This document shows, piece after piece, positions 1-5,190 of a stretch of DNA of 5,653 bases. Under the pieces are notes generated by a model, which was not told the origin of the DNA, made no database searches, and worked only from the letters and a program-made list of their open reading frames with translations. The stretch spans positions 1 to 5,653 of the forward strand of contig CABUWD010000124.1 in the NCBI GenBank assembly GCA_902495155.1, given 5' to 3'. The stretch is from an uncultured Collinsella sp. Its GTDB lineage: Bacteria > Actinomycetota > Coriobacteriia > Coriobacteriales > Coriobacteriaceae. The first letter of the stretch is position 1; every line of letters begins with the position of its first letter. Made by a program: the position numbers and the translations under genes.

Positions 1-37
1 CGCCGAATCGGGAAGCACGGGCTCGGCAAAAGAGTAG
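1..37 (+). CDS. Possible 3' end of an upstream gene (partial)
   Basis: In the frame starting at base 2, eleven codons read AESGSTGSAKE and stop with TAG at 35-37. This is only eight bases before a good intrinsic terminator on the same strand. The small-residue and charged tail would suit the C-terminus of a protein, and the terminator implies that a + strand transcript enters from the left. Nothing can be said about the product. A frame through base 1 and another through base 3 stay open past the terminator, which makes them less likely. The call rests mainly on position and is weak. Confidence 0.35.
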   Translation, partial: AESGSTGSAKE

Positions 38-45
38 AGAACGCG

Positions 46-78
46 ACCACCACAAAGGTGCCCCTTTGCGGTGGTTTT
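46..78 (+). terminator. Intrinsic terminator of the upstream gene
   Basis: Arms ACCACCACAAAGG (46-58) and CCTTTGCGGTGGT (63-75) pair over 13 positions with one A-C mismatch. They enclose a TGCC loop, and a run of four T follows at 75-78. The T run is on the + strand only, so it ends transcription coming from the left. It separates the upstream gene from the repeat array and the clpB leader. Confidence 0.75.
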
Positions 79-85
79 CAGTCTG

Positions 86-140
86 TCTCGATCTGTAACA
101 TCTGGGCCGTTAAAAGTGGGCTTGGTGTTACAGATTTAGA
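86..140 (+). repeat. Hairpin repeat, copy 1 of 3
   Basis: Inverted repeat with arms TCTCGATCTGTAACA (86-100) and TGTTACAGATTTAGA (126-140). The arms pair at 13 of 15 positions, with one G-T wobble and one C-T mismatch, around a 25-base loop. It is the most diverged of the three copies. The TGTAAC core of its left arm starts at 95 and recurs 81 and 161 bases further on. The layout resembles REP/BIME-type extragenic palindromes, but family membership is an inference. Confidence 0.8.
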
Positions 141-165
141 TTTTCGATTCGGGCGTCTTCTGTTC

Positions 166-222
166 GTCTTGATTTGTAACAGATGGAGCTCTATTTGCCG
201 AGTAGATGTTACAGATTGAGAC
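166..222 (+). repeat. Hairpin repeat, copy 2 of 3
   Basis: Inverted repeat with arms GTCTTGATTTGTAACA (166-181) and TGTTACAGATTGAGAC (207-222). All 16 positions pair if read as + strand RNA, three of them as G-U wobbles, around a 25-base loop. The arms are close copies of those in the third repeat, while the loop and the linkers between copies are not conserved. Confidence 0.85.
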
Positions 223-245
223 AAACGGGCGCCGTCGGCCATTTC

Positions 246-302
246 ATCTTGATTTGTAACATCTGGAGCCATAAACAGTCGCTAGATGTTACAGATTGAG
301 AT
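246..302 (+). repeat. Hairpin repeat, copy 3 of 3
   Basis: Inverted repeat with 19-base arms ATCTTGATTTGTAACATCT (246-264) and AGATGTTACAGATTGAGAT (284-302) and a 19-base loop. All positions pair as + strand RNA, with three G-U wobbles at the same places as in copy 2. The last bases of the right arm (294-301) can instead pair with 348-355, so this copy overlaps the next inverted repeat. Confidence 0.85.
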
Positions 303-355
303 AGTAAGGGGACGAGGCCGCAGTGGGTGAGCGTGCCTGCCCCTATCTCTCAATC
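294..355 (+). repeat. Imperfect inverted repeat in the clpB upstream region
   Basis: GATTGAGA (294-301) is the reverse complement of TCTCAATC (348-355). Further in, GGGG (308-311) faces CCCC (340-343), with an unequal internal loop. The bases between include short GGC/GCC complementarity. The right arm repeats the first eight bases of the hairpin-repeat arm consensus, so it may be a decayed half copy. Whether it is transcribed depends on where the clpB promoter lies. Confidence 0.5.
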
Positions 356-364
356 ACTCAGAAA

Positions 365-400
365 ATCTTATATATAGAGACTTAGATTTGTGTATAAGAT
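365..400 (+). promoter_or_regulatory. Probable clpB promoter/operator region
   Basis: This AT-rich segment stands out in GC-rich surroundings about 80-115 bases before the clpB start. It holds ATCTTATA (365-372) and its exact reverse complement TATAAGAT (393-400), separated by 20 bases. TATAAG at 393-398 matches the -10 consensus at five of six bases and TATATA (371-376) is another candidate. I find no good -35 hexamer at 16-18 bases from either. No HAIR (HspR), CIRCE (HrcA) or CtsR box is recognisable, although clpB genes are often under one of these. The exact start of transcription is therefore uncertain. Confidence 0.4.
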
Positions 401-439
401 CGCGCAAAGCTGGCAACAATACTTCTCGAACAACGTGAA

Positions 440-457
440 GCCGCCCCGTAGGGCGGC
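440..457 (+). other. GC hairpin in the clpB 5' untranslated region
   Basis: GCCGCCC (440-446) and GGGCGGC (451-457) form a seven-pair perfect stem with a CGTA loop. It ends eight bases before the Shine-Dalgarno region. No T run follows, so it does not look like a terminator. It may protect the 5' end or influence ribosome access to clpB; that role is an inference. Confidence 0.55.
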
Positions 458-465
458 CGCCCCAA

Positions 466-475
466 GAGAGGTGAT
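466..475 (+). promoter_or_regulatory. Strong clpB ribosome binding site
   Basis: GAGGTGAT at 468-475 is fully complementary to ATCACCTC at the 3' end of 16S rRNA. The GAGG core ends seven bases before the ATG at 479. This supports that start over the in-frame ATG at 500 and suggests efficient translation. Confidence 0.8.
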
Positions 476-478
476 TCC

Positions 479-3106
479 ATGAGAATCGATAAGCTAGCAA
501 TGACGTCGCGCGAGGCGCTGCAGACCGCCATGAGCACGGCTGCCGATGCGCAGGCCGGCGCGGTGGAGCCGATTCACCTGCTGTCCGCCCTGCTCGGTGC
601 CGGCGAGCGCAATATCTCCGTGATCATCGAGCGCATCGGTGCCGACCCGGCTCAGCTTGCACGCTCCACACAGGATGCCATCGACCACGCGCCCAAGGTT
701 TCGGGCGAGGGCCAGCAGATGGGCCTGTCCAATGAGCTCGTCCGCGTCATCGAGAAGGCCGAGAAAAAGGCCACCAAGATGGGCGACAGCTTTGTGGTGA
801 CTGAGCATCTGCTCATGGCACTTGCCGAGGACAAGGGCGAGGCGGGCCGCGTGCTGCGCGACGCCGGCGTGACCAAGGAGCGCATCGAGCAGGTCTACGA
901 GGAGCTGCGTGGCGATGACCGCGTGACATCTGCCGAGGACAAGACCCAGTTTGAGGCGCTGGAGCAGTACGGCCGCAACATCTGCGACCTTGCCCGCGCC
1001 GGCAAGCTCGACCCGGTCATCGGTCGTACCGACGAGATCCGCCGTACCATTCAGGTCCTGTCCCGCCGCACCAAGAATAACCCTGTGCTCATCGGCGAGC
1101 CGGGTGTCGGCAAGACGGCCATCGTCGAGGGCATCGCCCAGCGTATCGTGGCCGGCGACGTGCCGAGCACCCTGCGCGACCGCGACCTTATCGAGCTCGA
1201 CATGAGCGCGCTGGTCGCCGGTGCCAAGTACCGCGGCGAGTTCGAGGACCGCTTGAAGGCCGTGCTCAAGGAAGTCCAAAAGTCCGAAGGCAAGGTCATC
1301 CTGTTCATCGATGAGCTACACACCATCGTGGGCGCGGGTGCCACCGAGGGCTCCATGGACGCCGGCAACATCCTCAAGCCTGCGCTTGCCCGTGGCGACT
1401 TGCACGCGATTGGCGCGACTACGCTCGACGAATACCGCAAGTACATCGAGAAGGACGCGGCGCTCGCGCGTCGTTTCCAGACTGTGATGGTCTCCGAGCC
1501 TACCGTCGAGGACACCATCTCGATCCTGCGTGGCCTCAAGGAGAAGTACGAGATCTTCCACGGCGTCCACATTACCGATAGCGCGCTCGTGGCCGCCGCC
1601 GACCTCTCCGATCGCTACATCGCCGACCGTTTCCTGCCCGACAAGGCCATCGACCTGGTCGATGAGGCGGCAAGCCGTCTGCGCATGGAGCTCGACAGCA
1701 TGCCGGTCGAGATCGACGCCACCACGCGTCAGCTCACTCAGCTGCAGATCGAGGAACAGGCGCTCATGAAGGAGACCGATGACGCCTCCAAGGAGCGTCT
1801 GGAGGCCCTGCGCCAGGAGATTGCCGAGGTCCAGGAAAAGCTCAATGTGCAAAAGGCCGGCTGGCTCAACCAAAAGAACGCCATCGACCACGTGCAGGAG
1901 CTCAAGGGGCAGCTCGACGAGGCCAAGAGCGAAGAGGAGCGCGCGACGCGCAACGGCGACCTGGGCCGTGCGTCCGAGCTGCGCTTCTCCGTGATTCCGG
2001 GCCTGCAGCAGCAGATTCAGGATTCCGAGGCCGCGCTCGAGGCACAAAAGCAGCAGGACGGCGAGGGCCTCAACGAACAGGTGACCTCTGATGAGATCGC
2101 CGAGGTCGTGAGTGCCTGGACCGGCGTGCCCGTGTCCAAGATGATGCAGGGCGAGCTCGACAAGCTGAAGGGCTTGGAGGGCGAGCTGCATAAGCGCGTC
2201 ATCGGCCAGGACGAGGCTGTGTCCGCCGTGGCCGCGGCCGTGCGCCGCAGCCGTGCGGGCCTCTCCGATCCGGACAAGCCCATCGGCAGTTTCTTCTTCC
2301 TGGGCCCCACCGGCGTGGGCAAGACCGAGCTCGCCAAGGCGCTGGCCGAGTGCCTGTTCGATGACGAGCGCGCGCTCGTGCGTATCGACATGTCCGAGTA
2401 TATGGAGAAGTTCAGCGTCCAGCGTCTGATCGGTGCGCCCCCGGGATACGTGGGCTACGACGAGGGCGGTCAGCTCACCGAGGCCGTGCGCCGTCGTCCG
2501 TACTCTGTGATCTTGCTCGACGAGATGGAGAAGGCTCATCCGGATGTCTTTAACGTGCTGCTGCAGGTACTTGATGACGGTCGTCTGACCGATGGCCAGG
2601 GTCGCCAGGTGTCCTTCAAGAACACGATTATCATCATGACGTCCAACGTGGGCTCCAAGGCCATCGCCGAGCTTTCCGGCAAGGACGAGGAGGAGATGCG
2701 CCATCAGGTCGACGCGGCCATGGCTCAGACCTTCCGCCCCGAGTTCCTCAACCGTATCGACGATATCGTGGTGTTTCATCCGCTCGGTATGGCGCAGATC
2801 GAGAAGATCGTCGACATCCAGCTCGCCGACGTCCGCGCGCGTCTGGCCAAGGAGCGCATGACGCTTGCCATCACCCCGGCGGCCAAGCAGATGCTCGCCG
2901 TGGGCGGCCTGGACCCGGTCTTTGGCGCCCGTCCGCTCAAGCGTCTGGTTCAGCGCGAGGTCGTGGATGCCATCGCCGCCGCTATCATCGACGGCACGGT
3001 GCGCGAGGGCGATCAGGTGACGGTCGATGTCGACAAGGACGGTGGCTTTACCGTCGTGTGCGACAACACGCCGGCGGCCACCTACGAGGTCCCCGACGCA
3101 GAGTAA
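479..3106 (+). CDS. clpB: ATP-dependent protein disaggregase ClpB
   Basis: ClpB is a cytoplasmic hexameric AAA+ chaperone. It threads aggregated proteins through its central pore and, with DnaK, DnaJ and GrpE, restores them after stress. All expected parts are present in 875 residues. The double Clp-N domain spans about 1-145. The first ATPase domain has Walker A GEPGVGKT (206-213), pore-loop Tyr251, Walker B with Asp278/Glu279 and arginine fingers Arg331/Arg332. The charged coiled-coil middle domain spans about 405-530 and separates ClpB from ClpA and ClpX. The second ATPase domain has Walker A GPTGVGKT (609-616), pore Tyr657 in GYVG, Walker B Asp681/Glu682, Arg759 in FLNR and sensor-2 GAR at 816-818. 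No ClpP-binding IGF-type loop was noticed, which fits ClpB rather than ClpC. The MRIDKL start aligns with E. coli MRLDRL, and many catalytic positions keep E. coli numbering. The protein is about 18 residues longer than E. coli ClpB, largely from an acidic C-terminal tail. The gene appears monocistronic between its leader and a terminator. Confidence 0.98.
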   Translation: MRIDKLAMTSREALQTAMSTAADAQAGAVEPIHLLSALLGAGERNISVIIERIGADPAQLARSTQDAIDHAPKVSGEGQQMGLSNELVRVIEKAEKKATKMGDSFVVTEHLLMALAEDKGEAGRVLRDAGVTKERIEQVYEELRGDDRVTSAEDKTQFEALEQYGRNICDLARAGKLDPVIGRTDEIRRTIQVLSRRTKNNPVLIGEPGVGKTAIVEGIAQRIVAGDVPSTLRDRDLIELDMSALVAGAKYRGEFEDRLKAVLKEVQKSEGKVILFIDELHTIVGAGATEGSMDAGNILKPALARGDLHAIGATTLDEYRKYIEKDAALARRFQTVMVSEPTVEDTISILRGLKEKYEIFHGVHITDSALVAAADLSDRYIADRFLPDKAIDLVDEAASRLRMELDSMPVEIDATTRQLTQLQIEEQALMKETDDASKERLEALRQEIAEVQEKLNVQKAGWLNQKNAIDHVQELKGQLDEAKSEEERATRNGDLGRASELRFSVIPGLQQQIQDSEAALEAQKQQDGEGLNEQVTSDEIAEVVSAWTGVPVSKMMQGELDKLKGLEGELHKRVIGQDEAVSAVAAAVRRSRAGLSDPDKPIGSFFFLGPTGVGKTELAKALAECLFDDERALVRIDMSEYMEKFSVQRLIGAPPGYVGYDEGGQLTEAVRRRPYSVILLDEMEKAHPDVFNVLLQVLDDGRLTDGQGRQVSFKNTIIIMTSNVGSKAIAELSGKDEEEMRHQVDAAMAQTFRPEFLNRIDDIVVFHPLGMAQIEKIVDIQLADVRARLAKERMTLAITPAAKQMLAVGGLDPVFGARPLKRLVQREVVDAIAAAIIDGTVREGDQVTVDVDKDGGFTVVCDNTPAATYEVPDAE

Positions 3107-3148
3107 ATTATGGGACCGGCTTTAACCGCACCTCATCGCAAAACGCCA

Positions 3149-3184
3149 AGGGCGGCGGATCCAATCGGGTCCGCCGCCCTTTTT
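3149..3184 (+). terminator. Strong intrinsic terminator after clpB
   Basis: AGGGCGGCGGATCC (3149-3162) pairs with GGGTCCGCCGCCCT (3167-3180) over 14 positions, with one wobble, around an AATC loop. A run of five T follows at 3180-3184. It lies 42 bases after the clpB stop and should end most clpB transcripts before the next small gene. Confidence 0.92.
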
Positions 3185-3222
3185 CGTGCGACAATCGATG
3201 ATGTTGAGCATGAGTACATGGC

Positions 3223-3228
3223 AAGGAG
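3223..3228 (+). promoter_or_regulatory. Ribosome binding site that sets the small-gene start
   Basis: AAGGAG at 3223-3228 ends eight bases before the ATG at 3237, a normal spacing. It ends only two bases before the in-frame ATG at 3231, which is too close for usual initiation. The in-frame GTG at 3186 has no such site and abuts the terminator T run. Confidence 0.7.
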
Positions 3229-3236
3229 ATATGCAG

Positions 3237-3431
3237 ATGATAGACGAGAACAAGACAAACACGCCGGCGACCGATGTCGCACCCGCCGCACCCAAGCCTG
3301 TGCCTAAGCCGGCGCCCAAGCCGCGCGATCCCTACATCCGTGCCGAGAACGAGGACGATGACGGCTACGATCCCTACAGCGACCGACGACCCGAGCGCGA
3401 GCCAATGTTCGAAGCCGATCCCTGGCGCTGA
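3237..3431 (+). CDS. Small proline-rich charged protein, function unknown
   Basis: I do not recognise this 64-residue protein as a named family. The N-terminal third is polar (MIDENKTNT). It is followed by an alanine-proline stretch and a PKP-type repeat (residues 19-29: PKPVPKPAPKP). The C-terminal half is highly charged, with an acidic ENEDDD cluster (37-42) and several arginines. A D-P-aromatic motif occurs three times: DPY at 31-33, DPY at 45-47 and DPW at 61-63, the last almost at the C-terminus. There is no signal peptide or membrane segment, and the composition predicts intrinsic disorder. The start at 3237 was chosen from its ribosome binding site. The gene lies 52 bases after the clpB terminator. 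I found no convincing promoter, so it may depend on clpB read-through. A binding or adaptor role through the repeated motif is conceivable but not shown. Confidence 0.65.
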   Translation: MIDENKTNTPATDVAPAAPKPVPKPAPKPRDPYIRAENEDDDGYDPYSDRRPEREPMFEADPWR

Positions 3432-3455
3432 GTGCCACCAAAAAGGCCACCAATA

Positions 3456-3522
3456 AGTTGCGGTGAAATAGGGACTGTTTTGCGGTTTGACCAGCAAAAA
3501 CAGTCCCCATTTCACCGCAACT
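3456..3522. repeat. Long extragenic palindrome
   Basis: Left arm 3456-3483 begins AGTTGCGGTGAAATAGGGAC and right arm 3494-3522 ends with its complement. They match over 28 positions except for one A-C mismatch and one extra base in a T/A run. The ten-base centre can add a three-pair GGT/ACC stem. It begins 24 bases after the small-gene stop and could stabilise or end that transcript, although no T run follows directly (TTTTT is 11 bases away). Its form suits a dispersed REP-like or MITE-like element; only a genome search can tell whether it is dispersed. Confidence 0.85.
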
Positions 3523-3556
3523 GCGTTAGGGATTTTTCTGCAGGGGGAGGGTAGTC

Positions 3557-3601
3557 AAAAAAGCCCCGTCCCAAATTGACTGCCAAATTGGCTGCTCGGG
3601 G
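3557..3601 (-). terminator. Possible minus-strand terminator without an obvious gene
   Basis: CCCCG (3564-3568) and CGGGG (3597-3601) can form a stem enclosing two CCAAATTG copies (3571-3578 and 3583-3590). A run of six A at 3557-3562 would be a U run when read from the minus strand. However, no minus-strand gene lies to its right before the ATPase gene, and the stem is short with a large loop. It may be a relic of a lost gene, or chance. Confidence 0.25.
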
Positions 3602-3667
3602 AGTCGCATTCGAGCTCGGTTGTCCTCTTAGCCACTCGATATCCTTCGGAGCAATAATAGTGAAAAA

Positions 3668-3720
3668 CTTGCTTAAGTGTTAATCAAGCTACACACAATC
3701 TTGCTCTCTAATTAATCAAG
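3668..3720. repeat. Repeated TTAATCAAG half-sites upstream of the ATPase gene
   Basis: TTAATCAAG occurs exactly at 3680-3688 and 3712-3720, 32 bases apart (about three helical turns). A near-reverse copy, CTTGCTTAA (3668-3676, eight of nine matching), faces the first across GTG, making a compact inverted repeat. TTGATTA at 3734-3740 is a further inverted match. The layout looks like an operator cluster around the promoter; the protein that would bind it is unknown. Confidence 0.5.
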
Positions 3721-3757
3721 AATCAGTATAATTTTGATTAGCTAGAGAGCAAGATTG
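3696..3757. repeat. Long inverted repeat enclosing the ATPase -10 element
   Basis: CAATCTTGCTCTCTA (3696-3710) and TAGAGAGCAAGATTG (3743-3757) are perfect 15-base reverse complements. After a two-base irregularity, TAATCAA (3713-3719) pairs with TTGATTA (3734-3740), giving about 22 pairs in all. The 12-base centre (3721-3732) contains the TATAAT hexamer. The right arm ends at the first G of the GGAG ribosome binding site. If transcription starts just after the -10 element, the message keeps only the right arm, so this is more likely a DNA-level site than an mRNA hairpin. Confidence 0.85.
3701..3732 (+). promoter_or_regulatory. Probable promoter of the ATPase gene
   Basis: TATAAT at 3727-3732 is a perfect -10 hexamer 33 bases before the ATG. 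The best -35-like sequence, TTGCTC at 3701-3706, sits 20 bases upstream, longer than the usual 16-18, and no better hexamer is seen at normal spacing. The poor -35 suggests a weak or activator-dependent promoter. Both elements lie inside the inverted repeat, so a bound regulator would compete with or position RNA polymerase. Confidence 0.6.
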
Positions 3758-3764
3758 GAGAATC

Positions 3765-5117
3765 ATGGCATTCAACGACTTGATCGCCCAGAAAATAAAG
3801 GACTTTGAACAGCAGGGGGTTCCGCAGGTCTTTGAGCGAGACCTTGATCTGGGAAACCCACAGGAGCCAAAGCGCGACAACATCGTAAATGTGGTTGTGG
3901 GGGCCCGCCGTTGTGGAAAGACGTATCGCCTGTATCAGGAGATGCAGCGGCTTCAGGGCCGGGGCGTCGAGCTTGACCGGATGCTTTACTTTAATTTTGA
4001 GGACGAGCGCTTGCGCCCGTATGAGCCATCGCTGCTGGCGGACGTGTTTGACACGTTCTATGCGCTGCATCCTGCTGCTCGAACCGAGGGCGCTTACATT
4101 TTCTTTGACGAGCTCCAGGAAATTCCCGAATGGGGTGCGTTTCTGCGGCGTGTAGTCGATACGGAGAAAGCGACCGTCTATGTGACGGGATCTTCTTCTA
4201 AGATGCTGTCCTCAGAACTTAAGAGCGAGTTCAGGGGTCGTTCTCTTATACGAGAGCTTTTTCCGTTGAGTTTTTCGGAATACGTTCGATATAAGGCGGG
4301 GAGCGTTTTCGAGCCAGATGCGACCTTTTCCCCAAGCGATGCAGCGCTGCTTCGACATCATCTGATCGGATATCTTGAACGAGGGGGATTTATCGCGACA
4401 CTTGAGCAGACGCCCGCAGACGCGATTCAGCTGCTACAGGAATATGCTTCGCGAACGGTTGCCATGGATGTCGTTGAACGTTACGACGTCAAGAACCCTC
4501 GCCTGGCATCTCTGTTCCTGACGCGGTGTATGGCATCTTCGGGACGAGAGCTGTCGGTGAACAAAGTGTACAACGAGTTCAAGAGCAGGCAGATACCCGT
4601 CAGTCGTAATTCGCTCAGTGACTTACTTGAGTATTATGAGGATGCCTACCTGCTGTTCTCCGTGCCGGAGTTCACGCGTTCACTGGCAAATAACATGCGG
4701 TCTGCGTCTAAGGTCTACGCTGTCGATCCTGCGATGTTTGGAGCATTCTCTCCCGCATCGGCATTGGACCAGGGCCAGAGGCTCGAGACCGCAGTGTTCA
4801 ACGCGCTAAGAAGAAGGACTCCCGCGGTGAGGGTCGGATCGGTCTGCCGCTTGCTGATCAAAGAGAAGAGCAAAAACCATGAGGTGGACTTTGTGGCTGG
4901 GGACGCACTTCTCATGCGGGCTTATAGCCTGATTCAGGTGAGTGCGGATATGGCAAGTGAGAAAACGCGCGAGCGCGAAATTGCCGCGCTTGATGCCTCG
5001 ATGGCCCAGTTCGATCTTGGCGAGTCGGCAATCGTTACCATGGATGAGCAGGCCGATATTCCATGCGAGCACGGTGTGGTACACGTTGTTCCCGCATGGA
5101 AGTGGCTCCTTGCCTAA
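3765..5117 (+). CDS. AAA_14/DUF4143-type ATPase, biological role unknown
   Basis: The 450-residue protein has the standard two-part architecture of this family. The N-terminal P-loop domain carries Walker A GARRCGKT (46-53), Walker B YIFFDELQ with Asp115/Glu116, a sensor-1-like YVTGSSSKML (139-148) and conserved GRS...PLSFSEY (158-173). Residues about 245-300 look like a winged-helix segment (SVNKVYNEF...LEYYEDAYLLFSV). The C-terminal DUF4143 region has a PD-(D/E)XK-like layout: Glu341 in RLETAVFNALRRR, EVDFV at 373-377 and a strand ending IQVS at 390-393. The usual E-x-K is replaced by Q-V-S, so nuclease activity is doubtful; from memory this IQV form is common in one branch of the family. 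No signal peptide or membrane segment is seen. Start at 3765: GGAG (3757-3760) precedes ATG by four bases, slightly close. Codon use is less GC-biased than in clpB, suggesting an accessory or acquired gene. No partner gene adjoins it. DNA binding is possible but unproven. Confidence 0.93.
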   Translation: MAFNDLIAQKIKDFEQQGVPQVFERDLDLGNPQEPKRDNIVNVVVGARRCGKTYRLYQEMQRLQGRGVELDRMLYFNFEDERLRPYEPSLLADVFDTFYALHPAARTEGAYIFFDELQEIPEWGAFLRRVVDTEKATVYVTGSSSKMLSSELKSEFRGRSLIRELFPLSFSEYVRYKAGSVFEPDATFSPSDAALLRHHLIGYLERGGFIATLEQTPADAIQLLQEYASRTVAMDVVERYDVKNPRLASLFLTRCMASSGRELSVNKVYNEFKSRQIPVSRNSLSDLLEYYEDAYLLFSVPEFTRSLANNMRSASKVYAVDPAMFGAFSPASALDQGQRLETAVFNALRRRTPAVRVGSVCRLLIKEKSKNHEVDFVAGDALLMRAYSLIQVSADMASEKTREREIAALDASMAQFDLGESAIVTMDEQADIPCEHGVVHVVPAWKWLLA

Positions 5118-5133
5118 CCATCTACGGATCTGT

Positions 5134-5155
5134 GGGGCCAGGACCTCCTGGCCCC
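5134..5155. terminator. GC hairpin between convergent genes, candidate terminator
   Basis: GGGGCCAGG (5134-5142) and CCTGGCCCC (5147-5155) form a perfect nine-pair stem with an ACCT loop, 16 bases after the ATPase stop. Only two T follow on the + strand, and no T run follows on the minus strand. It is a weak intrinsic terminator at best, but its position between convergent stop codons fits a shared transcription end. Confidence 0.55.
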
Positions 5156-5190
5156 TTCATCACGGTTGGGGAGCACCATGATGCGCCCGG

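Noticed and set aside
78..272. 64-codon minus-strand reading frame across the hairpin repeats
   Set aside because: It is made of the repeat arms, has no ribosome binding site I can recognise and no protein-like character.
86..302. CRISPR array reading of the three regular repeats
   Set aside because: The arms alternate in orientation and enclose loops of 19-25 bases, with only three units and no cas genes. This is a palindrome array, not direct repeats with spacers.
301..478. HAIR, CIRCE or CtsR operator before clpB
   Set aside because: I looked for CTTGAGT-N7-ACTCAAG, TTAGCACTC-N9-GAGTGCTAA and tandem GGTCAAA sites and found none. Fragments such as ACTCA are too short to count.
494..1279. 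261-codon minus-strand frame inside clpB
   Set aside because: It is a long antisense frame typical of GC-rich genes with strong third-position bias. ClpB on the + strand fully explains the sequence.
1316..2779. 487-codon minus-strand frame inside clpB
   Set aside because: Same antisense artefact. The translation is rich in His, Leu and Gly and has no recognisable domain.
3186..3236. Longer start (GTG 3186 or ATG 3231) for the small proline-rich protein
   Set aside because: GTG 3186 adjoins the terminator T run with no ribosome binding site, and ATG 3231 is only two bases from AAGGAG. ATG 3237 has the right spacing.
3110..3307. 65-codon + frame starting three bases after the clpB stop
   Set aside because: It reads through the strong terminator stem and has no suitable ribosome binding site. 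The other frame has a good AAGGAG-ATG arrangement.
3108..3515. 135-codon minus-strand frame over the terminator, small gene and palindrome
   Set aside because: It starts inside the palindrome, runs antisense through the small gene and the clpB terminator, and has no plausible ribosome binding site.
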